The notes under the pieces are model-generated. The model worked only from the letters and a program-made list of their open reading frames with translations. It had not been told where the DNA came from and did no database searches. A DNA stretch of 64,000 nt from NCBI RefSeq assembly GCF_031143425.1, contig NC_090449.1, forward strand, positions 781,394,684 to 781,458,683, given 5' to 3'. The translations under genes and the position numbers were made by a program. The stretch is from Pleurodeles waltl. Lineage: Eukaryota > Chordata > Amphibia > Caudata > Salamandridae. This document shows positions 1 through 11,112 of the stretch, piece after piece; within the stretch, counting starts at the first letter, position 1; each line of letters begins with the position of its first letter.

Positions 1-612
1 GCTCCAACCAACATTATTGGAGTGCAGAGTTTTCTGGGGGTGGTGATATATCGTGGAGGTTTCATTAAAAATCTAACTGCCCTCACTACCTCACATGACA
101 AAGGCGAATGCAGTATGGGTGTGGGTTCCATCCCTATAGGATCCATTCCAGGCAACTAAGAGGTTTCTCTCTAAACACACTATGTTGGCCTATGTTGATC
201 CACAAAAAGAGTTGGAGCTGTCGGTTTATGCCAGCCCCAATGGTCTGGGAGCTGTCCTGTCTCAAACAGGAGAACAGTGAGTGGACCCCCACAGCATATA
301 CTAGCTGCATATTAAAGGACACAGAGCAATGGTACTCAAACATTGAGAAGGAGGCCATCGCAATCCATGGGGGTTGCAGATACTTTCACATATCTCTATG
401 GGCACCCGTACATGGTGCACACTTACCACAAACCACTTCTTATTCTTTTCACACGCTCCTCCTCTGAGAACGAGAAACAGATTCTCCGATTTTCTGTGGA
501 GTACTGGCAGGGGACTCTGAATCCGGCAGATTATCTATCACGACACATGAGGCCAGCAACCATATGCAAAGAGTTAGAGGAAGTAGAGGGGGTATGTAAA
601 ATTGGTGGTTGA
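1..612 (+). pseudogene. Ty3/gypsy retrotransposon pol remnant (end of RT plus RNase H)
   Basis: Translating the + strand in shifting frames gives pieces typical of Ty3/gypsy Pol. Near 20-70 there is an RT-thumb-like piece (VQSFLGVVIYRGGFI). Near 185-275 there is an RNase H start (ASPNGLGAVLSQ). Near 290-360 there is a run like the RNase H segment with NIEKEAIAI. Near 385-440 there is a YGHPYMVHTYHKPLL-like strand, and near 525-550 the NPADYLSR motif that ends the domain. The pieces lie in at least two frames with in-frame stops, so this is a decayed copy. Its left part lies outside the window. No LTR or integrase is visible. Seen: the motifs and frame breaks. Known: this motif order is diagnostic for Ty3/gypsy RT-RNase H. 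The element has no obvious connection with the ERVs downstream. Confidence 0.8.
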
Positions 613-976
613 ATGTTCCTGATCTTTAACTATCTCTAAGGAGGACATTGTGGAGGCCACTAAAACAGAAAAGTGTCGAGAAAGTGTTAGATGAAGAGTT
701 GTAGGTACTGACGAAGATCAATGAATCGTCTTGTTTGTCATTGGTCTCTAGTGAGGCAGGAGGCACCAATCAGCAGCTTTGGTGCTGGCCCCAGGGGTTG
801 TGGCAGTACTCACGCTGAGTGGTCAATTCGAGTAAAGACGTGTTCCATCTGGCTTGGCCTCAGGAGATAAAAACACCACAGCTTTCAGCATGTCTGCACC
901 ACAAGCTGGGGACAGAGAGGATGGGTGACATGGAGGATAGTGCCCTTTATGATGTAAGTACTACCTCCATTTATTA
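613..976. other. unassigned sequence between gypsy remnant and provirus 1
   Basis: I see no ORF, RNA gene or repeat that I can name here. It may be untranslated sequence of the gypsy element or ordinary intergenic DNA. Confidence 0.4.
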
Positions 977-980
977 CCAC
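977..980. repeat. 5' target site duplication of provirus 1 (ccac)
   Basis: The four bases before the LTR are ccac and the four bases after the 3' LTR (14355-14358) are also ccac. A 5-bp reading (accac) is possible if the terminal A of the LTR is shared. The 4-bp reading keeps a canonical TG...CA LTR and agrees with the 4-bp duplication at the second insertion. Confidence 0.85.
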
Positions 981-1604
981 TGAGAGAGCGTAGCTTTATA
1001 TTACATATTATAGACGTAAAGTGCTTATGATTAACAATGCTGCATTAAATAAAATATTCATTGAAATATATTCATTAACATAAAGGATTTTATGTGTGTG
1101 TAAACTAATGTCAACTATAAGAAATAATCATTCATAAATTGCTAAAACTGTGCACATTTAAAAACGCATAAAACTGCATTTATTAGAACTCGTATATCTT
1201 AAGTTAGCGAGAGTCAAGCAAAGCTGTGTAGCTCTCATATTAAAATGTATTTTTCCGTCTCTTCAGTATGCTGACTTGCAAAAGGCCATGACCCAGCGAT
1301 TGTTCTTTTCCTTTCAATAAGTTTGCAACAGAGCCACATTTTCTCATCCGCATGCTAGCAGCTTTTAGGATAGAGTTATGTGCTTCGAAACATTATTTGA
1401 CACTTCCAAGGACGATGGAGCGAGAAGAAGAGAACTTTTGACCTGATACGTGCAAAGACAATGAAGTAACCCCGGATGAGCCACCTACGAAAATACGTCA
1501 ATTATGATGACCAATTAGAACATGATGAATTATCAAACAAATGACAAAATGCATTACTTAATGTATAATTTGATAGGTTAACAATGGTAGGGTGTATTGA
1601 CTGA

Positions 1605-1647
1605 CCAATAGAATTTTGGGGGAATGAATCACGAAAAAGGGATAAAA
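1605..1647 (+). promoter_or_regulatory. Putative LTR core promoter (CCAAT box and TATA-like box)
   Basis: CCAAT lies at 1605-1609 and GGGATAAAAACC with ATAAAA at 1642-1647, in the middle of the 5' LTR. Both are retained in the tandem-array LTRs (CCAAT 17780-17784, ATAAAA 17817-17822). Transcription would be expected to begin about 25-30 bp downstream. No start site can be read from sequence alone. Confidence 0.5.
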
Positions 1648-2284
1648 ACCCATGACACAAGAAACAGACAGCTCTTTAGGTAGGGAATGATATTGATTGC
1701 GTCTCGAAACTCTGTCACTCTATTTGGTGACCTGAGACTTAGAGAAAACCATCCTTGCCCATTCGACTGCCCCTTACACTTTTCTCCTTATGAGGAGAGT
1801 GTCTTTGCCTTTTAAACTTAGATAGATTGACGGCGATCTAACTGATGTCCTGAAGACGAAGACTAATCCTGAATGCTGACCTAATCAGAGGAGGGTAATT
1901 ATAATGTTGCTAATGAAAATTCATTTATTTTGCCTTTTCTTTCTAGGTACCAACTGCTGTATGTTTTTGATTAGAGACCTTAGTTAGATGTTTTCCAAAT
2001 TGGTGTTCAAAATTGTTTGCATGACGCCCAACATGCTAATGCTAATTAGAGGTTAGACGAGGTATTCATTTTGACTGACAAACTGACGTGACTGACATGA
2101 TGCTATGCTGAACTTGTATCTTAGAACATTCAATGTATTGTGATCTGGTTATACTCATCTGATTATCTATGCTTCTGATTTTTGCACTATTGAAAGCTTA
2201 TTGTGGTTGTCATCTTGTAATTGTGCTTATATGCTTCTTGACTTTGAGATTGATGCATTTGCTACTAGATTGTAATCAATAGGG

Positions 2285-2290
2285 AATAAA
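2285..2290 (+). terminator. LTR polyadenylation signal AATAAA
   Basis: AATAAA in the context gggaataaaac is followed by a GT-rich stretch (ggtgtggttatt). The functional copy is the one in the 3' LTR. This copy lies in the 5' LTR. It is conserved in all LTRs of the family in this window. Confidence 0.6.
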
Positions 2291-2535
2291 ACTCATAAAA
2301 CTTCATTAAGGTGTGGTTATTCATGACTGAAAGGTCATGGTTGCGCCGAATGTTTATTAATGCCTAAAGCGGGATATATTTTGGTGTTAAATATTGGCAG
2401 TGTTATTGACATATTGATTGGTGTTTTGATCAGTTATCTCGTCCTACGGTGTCTCACCACTGGGCCCAAAGATTCATTGGCCTAAAACGAGTCCTGATGT
2501 GTATAGATTAACATAGACGGACGCGTTAACAGTTC

Positions 2536-2556
2536 TGGTAGCAGAGTACGGTTTGG
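2536..2556 (+). other. Primer binding site resembling initiator tRNA-Met
   Basis: Four bases after the LTR end, the sequence TGGTAGCAGAG is followed by a GGTTT-containing stretch. From memory of the vertebrate initiator tRNA-Met 3' end plus CCA, 18 of 21 positions are complementary, and the first 11 match perfectly. No other tRNA that I could recall fits. The same site is present at 18697-18717 and 30529-30549. Confidence 0.7.
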
Positions 2557-3491
2557 CCCTTGGGGGCCCTAGGACGGAGTTTCATTGTTTAATTTGTTTT
2601 CTTGTGTTAATGCAATTTGGAAAGATGATGAGTTGCTAGATTCGCCATGGCTTTTCCCGGGATCTCGGAGCCTGCCTAAATGAGTTGGGAATGTTCTCGG
2701 CGCCATAGTATGTGTGGTTAGGGTCTTTTGCGCTTATTAAATCTTATGCACTTTGCAGGTGATTGTGAATATTTGAGTGTGATTAGGCCAAATTAAGTGT
2801 TGTTTAGAAGGAGTGGGCGTACTCCACAGTATGAGAGTAGGGAAGTAGGCGTACTTCATGTGAATGCAGCGCTTGTTGCTCAAAATTATCCACGTGGTTG
2901 GTTGTTGTATACGGACCTATTGAGGTCTAAGACTCCGGAGTATGATGTTAAAATGGTTTATGTCGTAATCTGTGCGGTTTAGTAGGTCAATCGGGCGTGG
3001 TTGACAAGTCGAGTTATGATGCATGTGTGAAACCTTCGATGGAGATTTGACAAGTTCTAAAGTGCACTAGAAGGAGTCATTGACAAGTCGAGAGTAGGAT
3101 TTGCAGGTCGAATTCTGCTTGCGTATGAGGGAACTGAGAAGGAGAGAGTAGCGGCCGAGGCTTCAAGTGAAATCTCTGTAAAGTTCTGAAGCAAATGTGT
3201 TACCCTTCCTGTAGTAAACCGGCAGATTTGTGTTGTCCTTTAAGTGCTAGCAATAATTCGCATTAGTTTGTATGAGTTGTAAGGAGTTAGTGAGGTGTGG
3301 ACAAGCCGCAAGACTTTGTCAGCTGCAGTGTGTGTGAGTGTGATGTCAGTGGTGCCGCGCTGAGATAGGTCAGATGCCGAGAGGGGTCGCACACGGATTG
3401 GCTGCCGTCCGTGAGAGGCAATAGGTTGAGCAAAGGGTAGGTGAAGAGTGTCCTGGGAACTAAGCCGTTTTCTGAATAAATATAAAGTCAA
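2557..3491 (+). other. Provirus 1 untranslated leader (packaging region expected)
   Basis: About 935 bp without an ATG-initiated gene precede gag. A stop-to-stop frame at 2797-2982 is kept between copies (three residue differences of 61), but it opens with TTG and contains no initiating ATG, so I do not call it a gene. A packaging signal and a splice donor should lie here. I could not pick out either with confidence. Confidence 0.5.
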
Positions 3492-6400
3492 ATGAATTTT
3501 GTTAAGGCATTCAAAAGCGCTTTGAAAGGAGATATATATATTGTTGCAACTGATGGGGAACCTACACCACCTGAGGGTACACCAGCTTACACGGTTATGG
3601 AACAAAAAGGTGTTGCACCATGTTTATGGATAAAACAATGGTGCAAATTAACTGAGAAAGAGGGGTGTCTAGCATATCCGGAACATGGAACGTTTAATCA
3701 AAAGGTGTTAGAAAATTTGAGGTGGATGTTAAGTACGCAGAAACCACCTCCTCGACCAGCACAATATGAGGCTTTGGCAATTTGGGACCTGATGGCTCTT
3801 AAACATAGACAAAAAAGATTTCACAGAAGATTGACAAGGGCAGAAAAATCCTACGCAGAAGCTAGGTGGGATAATGAGAACAAAATGTGGAGACGAGGAA
3901 TAGTGGATGGGTTAAAGCTGTTTCCGGCAATAACCCAGGGAGAGGAGACACAGGGAAAAAAAGCTTCCTGCAAAACTGACAAAGAATCAGGCAAACACAA
4001 AGAGAATACAAAATCCTGGGAAGAAGAGGATGATTCAGATGATGAGGCGTTTATGGATAGATTGTTACATGATCGTCCGCCACCATACGCGGTGAACGAC
4101 AGTGCTCCAAGTACTAGCTTGGATCCTGGGAACCAGACGAAGGAAAAGGGTGTTACTGATACAGTGCAGACTAGCGATACGGCTTTGATACAGAATGGTG
4201 TCAGTGTACCCACTGCACCAGACTCGCCGATACAGTTACAGCCTCCACCACAGATAAAAAGAATTTACCCCGATGTTCCAGTACTCGAGACTACTACGAA
4301 CTTGGTGGTGCCGCCAGACCCGATATATACAAAGCCAAGGTTAATACAGATTGAGTCAACTCCACAGTTAGTGTCACAACCGCCACAACTGATACCTGGG
4401 TATAACCCAGTAGCGGGTCCTTTGAAAGAACCTGCACCAGGATTGTTAGAACAGACTTATGGTGTTGAAGCTCCAAGAAGCTTGGGAGCAGGCCAGACAC
4501 CTGCCGCTATATCACTACCTATTACAGTTGGTCCCCCGGTGCCGTTATATGCACAGGAGAAAACAAGGACGTGTGCAAAGGGAGTTATGACTCATGAAAT
4601 GATAAGAGGAGGGCCTATTAGAACTCCACAAATAATGGCCCAGGGAGAACAGGTTTGCGAACAATCAAGACCCTTAATGGACCTCAGTCCAATAGGGGCA
4701 CCTCTTGAGGCAATGCGACAAGCAGGGTTGGGAGTCCTGACTCCCCAAACTATGAGTACAAATACCTCATACACTCCAATGGTACATGCAGGGAACATTT
4801 CACTGCAGGGTTTTACAGTGCAACAGTTAAATGAGTGGTTAGAGAAAACTTGCACATCACAAAAGACTACAACGACTACAATCGAACCTGAAAAAGAAAA
4901 ACAAAATGAATACCTAAATGTAGTACGACTAGGAGCAGAAGCTGCTGAATTGGTGGATGGAACAATGGGAGTAAATAGGTTGGAGTCTTACACTGAGGCA
5001 GAATTAAGGTACTTATGCCCTAAAATTACCAAAGAGGTAGGCAAAGTACACCAGAAATTAACGAATTTGGCAGACAAATACAATATCGACATTGGAAACA
5101 CGAAACATTTGAAATGAAGTTATAGGTTAGATTTTGACACAAAAGATTTCGAACACATGAGATCCGCAGGCATGAAGACACATTTGAAAGAGTTGCTGCA
5201 AAGCGCACAAATTTGGGGAGCACTAGAGAAATGGGAAGGCCGATGGGCAAAGAAAAGAGATAAGGGAAAAAGAGATAGCCCAAGATCTAATGAAACAACA
5301 GTCACACCTAATTTAGACACAGTAAAAATCCTACCTATGAGAGAAACAGCTGGTGGTGTTTTGGTACATGTGCCTTGGTCCAGGGGAGACATTTTGTCTT
5401 TTACGAATGATTATCCTAGGTTAAGGGAAAAACCAATTGAGTGGTATCAACAGACAGATAGGTTCGTGAAGCTTGCAAAATGTCTTTGGGAAGACTTAAA
5501 TACATTGTTTGAGATTATTGTTCTGCCAGACTTGTGGCTTGAGTGCAAGAGAGGGGTAGATTGGCCCACGAAGGAACCAGCAAGGGATAAAGTGACTGGA
5601 GCACCTTCTGAAGAGGTGATGAAATATTATCATAAAGTAATTGAGTTTTTGAAACAAAAGGTGTCGCCGAAGGTAACTGATTGGCAGAAAATCGACCGGA
5701 CCTCTCAAGAGGTTAAAGAGTCAATACATGCATATTATGAAAGGTTGTTGAAGGCATTCAAACATTACAGTGGTACTGAAACAATTGAACCGAAGGACAT
5801 GAATCATCTTGTGTTCAGATTCGTCGAAGGGTTGAGACCGGAAGTCAGCCAAATGATTAAAAATCATTTGATTTGTTGGCAAACTAAACCGATTGATGAA
5901 GTGTTACAGTACGCGAAATACTGTAGTGACGAAATTGAATTGAAGCAGAAAAAGTTGAAGGAGAAAGTGATGGTGATGCAGATAAGGGCTGCACAGGCTG
6001 GAATACAGGGAAATGGTGTTCAGCAAATGATACAGCAACAACCGCAATTGAATGGTGTGTTTCAGGCACAGCCGAGAGGTAGAGGTCGAGGGTTTGTGAA
6101 CCGTGGTTCGGACATGAATAATGTTGTCATTCAAAATGATGGTCAAGGAGTGAAAAAGATGTCACCATGTCATGCGTGCGGGGGCGTGGGACATTGGAAA
6201 CGGGATTGTCCGAATATAATGCAGGATGGTACGGTTCAGCAGAGTATTAATGCCGGTACACTACAAAATTCACGAGGTCCAAGAATGAGACACCAGAATC
6301 AGAACTATCAAAATAATTTGGTGCAAATGTCAGGGGTGCAACCCATGCAGCAAATGCAAATGCCGCGTTTCCAAACAGTGCCAGTACAACCAATACAACA

Positions 6401-6593
6401 GCAGAACCCTATGGAGCCTAGACAGCAAATGCAGTTACCCCTAGCTCCGATGGGACAGCAACAGGTGACGCTTCCTCAGCAGGTCACAGGTCAGGTAATA
6501 AATCAAAACAACACTGTACAACAATTCCCATTACGAGGTGAAAATGATATGAATGAGGATTGGTCAGATGACAGCTCAGACAGTGAAGAGTGC
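3492..6593 (+). pseudogene. gag: gag of provirus 1, interrupted by one in-frame stop
   Basis: Gag is the structural polyprotein of the virus core. The start is the ATG at 3492 (MNFVKAFK...). It lacks Gly at position 2, so no N-myristoylation is expected. Residues about 1-105 look like a gammaretroviral matrix (YPEHGTFN, then PAQYEALAIWDL). A PPPY late-budding motif lies at 4077-4088 in an acidic, proline-rich segment. The capsid starts around the VPWSRGDILSF motif (near 5370) and runs to about 5900, followed by a basic coiled stretch. One CCHC zinc knuckle (C-X2-C-X4-H-X4-C) lies at 6168-6209, and then a Gln-rich tail. The frame is cut by a TGA at 5115-5117, where the other copies have an Arg codon, and then continues in the same frame. 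The end coordinate is approximate because gag runs into protease without a stop. Confidence 0.9.
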
Positions 6594-9500
6594 AGACTTG
6601 CAGCATCCCTAGAGGTAGACCAGAGAGGCCCATATGTGGAGGGAAAAGTAATGGGCTACAAGGTCTCATTTTTAGTTGATACGGGAGCTACACGCTCTAC
6701 GGTTCGCAGTGCAGAGGTACCAAGATTACCTCTCTCGGGGCGCACCATACGAGTGGTTGGTGTGGCTAACCAGTACCTGACTAATCCAATCACCGACCCA
6801 GTGCAGGTTGAAATCGGAAATTTCCAGGGCCTGCATTGATTTGTTGTATGTGATTCAAGCCCAGTATCCTTATTAGGAAGAGACTTATTGTGCAAAACCA
6901 AATGTTCGATTACCTGTTCCAATGGTGGAATAGAGGTTCAGACAAACAGTGATGATGAGGCAGATGAGGGTCAACTCATAGAAGGAGGCGAGATGAATGA
7001 AGATTACCCTCTAATTACTCTATTCCCAGTGTTTACCCTGATTGATCTACCTGCTGATCTGCAAGGATCAGTAACAGAGAAGGTGTGGGATTTGACTGGA
7101 AAGGAAGTTGGATTAATCAAGGGAGTAGGTCCAGTCAAAGTGCAGATAAAGCAGGATGCAGTGTTCCCACAAGTACCACAATATCACATGACTCAGGATG
7201 TCCTTATTGAAGTGACACAGATAATTGCGGATTTTCTCAGACAGGGAGTTCTGAAAGAGGTCCTGAGCAGTCCATGTAACTCTCCTATTATGGGTTTGAG
7301 AAAGCCCTGTGGGAAAGTTCGAATTGTGCAGGATTTGAGAAAAATAAACGAAATTGTGGTAAAATGCTGCCCTGTGGTTCCCAATCAAGCGGTAATAATG
7401 TTCCAGGTTCCTTGTGATGCTGAATGGTTTACCGTAGTAGACCTATCACAAGCGTTTTTCTCGATACCACTTCACGAAGACAGTCAGTTTTTGTTCAGTT
7501 TCAAATTCCTGGATAAGGTATACAGTTGGTGCAGAATTCCTCAGGGGTTTTCTGAGTCACCATCCATCTTCAATCAGATATTGAAGAAGGATCTGGAACC
7601 TCTCGTGCTGCCTTACAATTAGACTCTTATACAGTACATTGATGATTTGTTGATTGCATCCAAAACCAGAGACAGCTGCAAATATGATACCATTGCATTA
7701 TTGAATCATTTAGGGAAAAACGGACATAAGGTGTCACCTAAAAAGCTGCAGTACTGTCAAAAAGAAGTGAAGTATTTGGGGCATCTGATTGAAAAAGGGT
7801 CCCGAAGAATATCAAAAGAGAGAATAACAGCCGTTTTACAAATGAATCCTCCGACAACAAAGAGAGATGTCAGGATGTTCTTGGGAATGGTGGGCTACTG
7901 TCGCCAGTGGATACCCAACTTTTCGATTATCTCAAAACCATTAATAAAACTGACAGGAAAAGAAGTTAAGGATGAACCATACACAATCACATTAACAAAA
8001 GAAGAGCTTGAGTAATTTTTAGAGCTGAAGGAATGCATGTGCAGGGCTCCAGCATTAGGAATGCCTGATTATGAGAAACCATTTCTGTTGTTCTGTCATG
8101 AACGTGATGCTTGTTCTTTGTCTGTTTTAACACAGGTCCATGGAGATGCAAATCGCCCTGTAGCATATTTTTCAGCTACTTTGGACCCTGTCGCAGCAGC
8201 CTTACCGGGTTGTTTGCGAGCAGTCGCAGCAGTTGGTCAAAGCCTTTCACAATGTGAGGGCATAGTCATGGGATACCCTTTGACAGTTTTGGTTCCACAT
8301 TCTGTTGAAATTCTGCTGACACGAACTAAGACACAACATATGACAAATGCACGACTTACCAAATATGAGACAATTATTCTGGGGTCACCCAATGTTACGT
8401 TGAACAGGTGCACTGTGCTGAACCCGGCAACTCTACTTCCCAATGAGAATACAGAAATAAAAGATGGGGAAGAGTTTGAGCATGATTGTCTGGAGGTGAC
8501 TGGGCTTAGTACCAAACCTCGCTCAGATATACAGGATACCCAGTTAAAGGAAAACGATTGCATTATGTTCGTTGATGGGTCTTGCTTAAGAGATTCAACA
8601 GGAACATTGAGAGCTGGTTATGCAGTATGTACCATATCTGGCATAGTCGAAGCCTCCTGGCTCGAGAAAGTGTTTTCTGCACAGGTGGCAGAATTAATAG
8701 CTCTCACAAAAGCATGCCATGCTGCTGTAAATCTGAAAGTCACAATCTATACAGACAGCAGATACGGATTTGGAATTGTACATGATTTTGGTCAACTCTG
8801 GTTACAGAGAGGGTTTATGACATTCTCTGGTTCACCAGTGAAAAATGGAGAACAAATAAGAGATTTGTTACATGCGATTCAGTTGCCTCTTGAAATTGCC
8901 GTGGTGAAGTGCAGTGCTCACACCAGATCACAAGACTTTGTGTCAATGGGAAATGGTTATGCAGACCAAGTTGCCAGATTTTGTGCATTAAACTGTATAT
9001 CTTTTAAGGAGCAGTGGGAACTGTTGCCACAACCTGAGAATGACACAACCTCAAGCCTAGCATTACAAGTGGTTGATACCTTAGACGAATTAAAGACATT
9101 ACAAAGCCACGTTGGTAAAGAAGAAAAACGTTCCTGGCAGAAAATGCAGTGTGTACAAAGAGCAGATGATATTTGGGTATCAGGAGAGGGAAAACTGGTT
9201 TTACCAAACAGTCTTCTGTCGCAATTTGCCCGACTGTATCATGGGCAGGCACATTTAGGAAGAGATGCCATGATCAGATCCTTTAAGATTGATTGGTTCA
9301 ATCCAAAATTCAGACATGCCGCAGAAATTACTTGTCACAGGTGCGTCATCTGTCAACAGATGAATGCTGGAAAAGGAACAGTGGTAACTTTGAGCCACAT
9401 TGGGAGAGCTGGTGGTCCATTTAATAAAATACAAATGGATTTCATTGAAATGCCTGTTTGCGGAGGTTTGAGGTACGTGTTGGTGATTGTGTGTGTTTTT

Positions 9501-10855
9501 AGTCATTGGATTGAGGCATATCCCACATGTAGGAATGACAGTCTTACGGTTGCAAAACTACTACTCAGAGAATTAATACCCAGGCTCGGGTTTCCGGTTT
9601 CTATAGAATCAGATAGGGGAAGACACTTCGACAATGAGGTGATTAAACTTCTGTGTGCCGCACTCAACATTGAACAAAAGCTGCATTGTAGCTATCGCCC
9701 TGAAGCCTCAGGACTAGTCGAGCAGATGAATGGTACTCTGAAATCAAGAATAGCAAAAATGTGTGCAGCAACAAACAGGAAGTGGCCAGATGCATTACCT
9801 CTAGGGCTGATGTCTATGAGAAACACGCCAGATAAGAAAACAAGATTGTCCCCACATGAAATCCTCATGGGCAGAGCAATGAGGTTACCAGCGGTACCTG
9901 CAAACGCACTAGTGAATATTACAGATGATATGGTGTTGGATTACTGCAAAAGTTTGGCTGACGTGATTCGCTCTTTCTCTCACCAGGTGGAAGCTAACAC
10001 GTTACCACCAATCGGCGAACCAGGACACTCTCTGCAAGCTGGAGATTGGGTGGTTGTCAAGAAACACGTGAGGAAATAGTGTCTTGAACCGCGTTGGAAA
10101 GGGCCATATCAAGTAATACTAACAACCACTACTGCTGTAAAGTGTGCCGGGGTTCCCAACTGGATACATGCCAGCCATACAAAAAGGGTAACGTGTCCTG
10201 TTGAAGAGGAACTTGAAAATTCTGGTACAGCAACTTCAAGAGGAGAAGTCTCAGAGTCAGAGATCAGTCAAGAAAGATCTGAGACCGCAGGAGAGCGCGC
10301 TGAGAACAGCCATGTCCCTCAAACTATCAGTGAGTTCGAGAGAGGTGACAGAGTGCCAATCTCAGTGGAGGCAGCAGGAGAACAAAGACAAGGAGTGGTT
10401 CTCCCAGAAGCAGACGATTCCAATTCAGAGTCTGAATACAGTGTCGAACAAGAAGGAGAAAGAGAAGGAGAAGTGGTAAATTTGAATCAGAATCTCCTGA
10501 ACAAATCCCAAGCCTATCAGGAGAAAACACCATATCACAAGAGGAGGGTGCTGTCCAAGGTACTGAAGGGAAACGCCGAAGCAAGACGAACAGAGGTGAC
10601 AATTGGCCTGACAAATCACACCTTAGAATAAGAGAAATAGCAAACGAGACAATAATAGAGGAAAGCAATACCTCACAAGCTGACGATCTGAGTGAAGGAG
10701 AACAACAAGGAGAACGAAAATTAAAAAGAAAGAGAATAGCAAACAGAAGATATACAGGTCCTGAATGGGCATATGCTACAACCTCTGAATGGCAACAAGA
10801 ATTCTTAGCGTTCTGTTTTGATCGAGAAATACCAGGCCAGTACTACGGTACCTGA
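6594..10855 (+). pseudogene. pol: pol of provirus 1 (protease, RT, RNase H, integrase, C-terminal tail), multiply interrupted
   Basis: Pol is the replication and integration polyprotein, in the same frame as gag. The protease has an intact DTGA active-site motif (Asp codon 6678-6680). The RT has VVDLSQAFF, and YIDD at 7635-7646. RNase H shows the Asp-Glu-Asp-Asp residues in FVDGSC, VAELIAL, YTDSRY and GYADQVAR. Integrase has an H-X3-H zinc-binding start at 9240-9254, Cys pairs (CHRCVIC), a D-D-X35-E core (MDFIEM, ESDRGRHF, LVEQMN) and a C-terminal PRWKGPYQV motif. A long charged tail follows. In-frame stops, each replacing a sense codon found in the tandem copies, lie at 6837-6839, 7620-7622, 8013-8015 and 10077-10079. 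The tail carries a frameshift between about 10465 and 10680 and ends at 10853-10855. Confidence 0.92.
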
Positions 10856-11096
10856 AGGATATACAACAAGAAAGCTGAGATAAAGATTGAAATTGTGAAA
10901 GCTGAAAAATAATAATAAAGAGTCTTAAGGAAAAAAAACTACCTGAAAGTGACATTAAACCTGGACTTGACTTATAGAAACCTGATTACGACAAGCTGCT
11001 AACCTGAATTGACGAAAAGGGTCCTGGAGTGAGTGAAGATGCTGTAAAATACGCAGAAAGAGTTTGCTGCTCAGAGTTGATTGTTGATCTGCTATT

Positions 11097-11108
11097 CTGA
11101 TTCTATAG
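11097..11108 (+). promoter_or_regulatory. Candidate env splice acceptor, provirus 1
   Basis: A pyrimidine-rich stretch ends in AG at 11107-11108, four bases before the env ATG. Env of simple retroviruses is made from a spliced RNA, so an acceptor upstream of env is expected. The tandem copies read AC at the matching place (27275-27276), so either the site was lost there or it is not the real one. Confidence 0.3.
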
Positions 11109-11112
11109 AAAC

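Larger units (their letters stand above)
981..2531 (+). repeat. 5' LTR of provirus 1
   Basis: A 1,551-bp LTR with TG...CA ends (tgagagagcg ... cgttaaca), repeated at 12821-14354. It carries a 17-bp local insertion near 1064-1084 relative to the 3' copy, where an attcatt motif is repeated. A CCAAT box and a TATA-like element lie near 1605-1647 and AATAAA at 2285-2290. If these are used, U3 is about 690 bp, R about 640 bp and U5 about 225 bp, which makes a very long R. A strong splice-acceptor-like tract (ttttctttctag) ends at 1946. Confidence 0.95.

Noticed and set aside
2797..2982. Leader open frame as an accessory gene
   Set aside because: It has no ATG, and its preservation is explained by low divergence between copies. 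Kept only as a low-interest finding.
3240..3605. Open frames on the - strand across leader, gag, pol and env (up to about 120 codons)
   Set aside because: They are antisense shadows of the retroviral genes and show no motif. They recur between copies only because the DNA is nearly identical.
5115..5117. TGA in provirus 1 gag as a programmed read-through stop
   Set aside because: It lies upstream of the capsid core, far before the Gag-Pol junction, and the tandem copies have an Arg codon at the same place. It is an ordinary nonsense change.
6837..6839. TGA in provirus 1 as the Gag-Pol boundary
   Set aside because: It lies after the protease active site and is a sense codon in the tandem copies.
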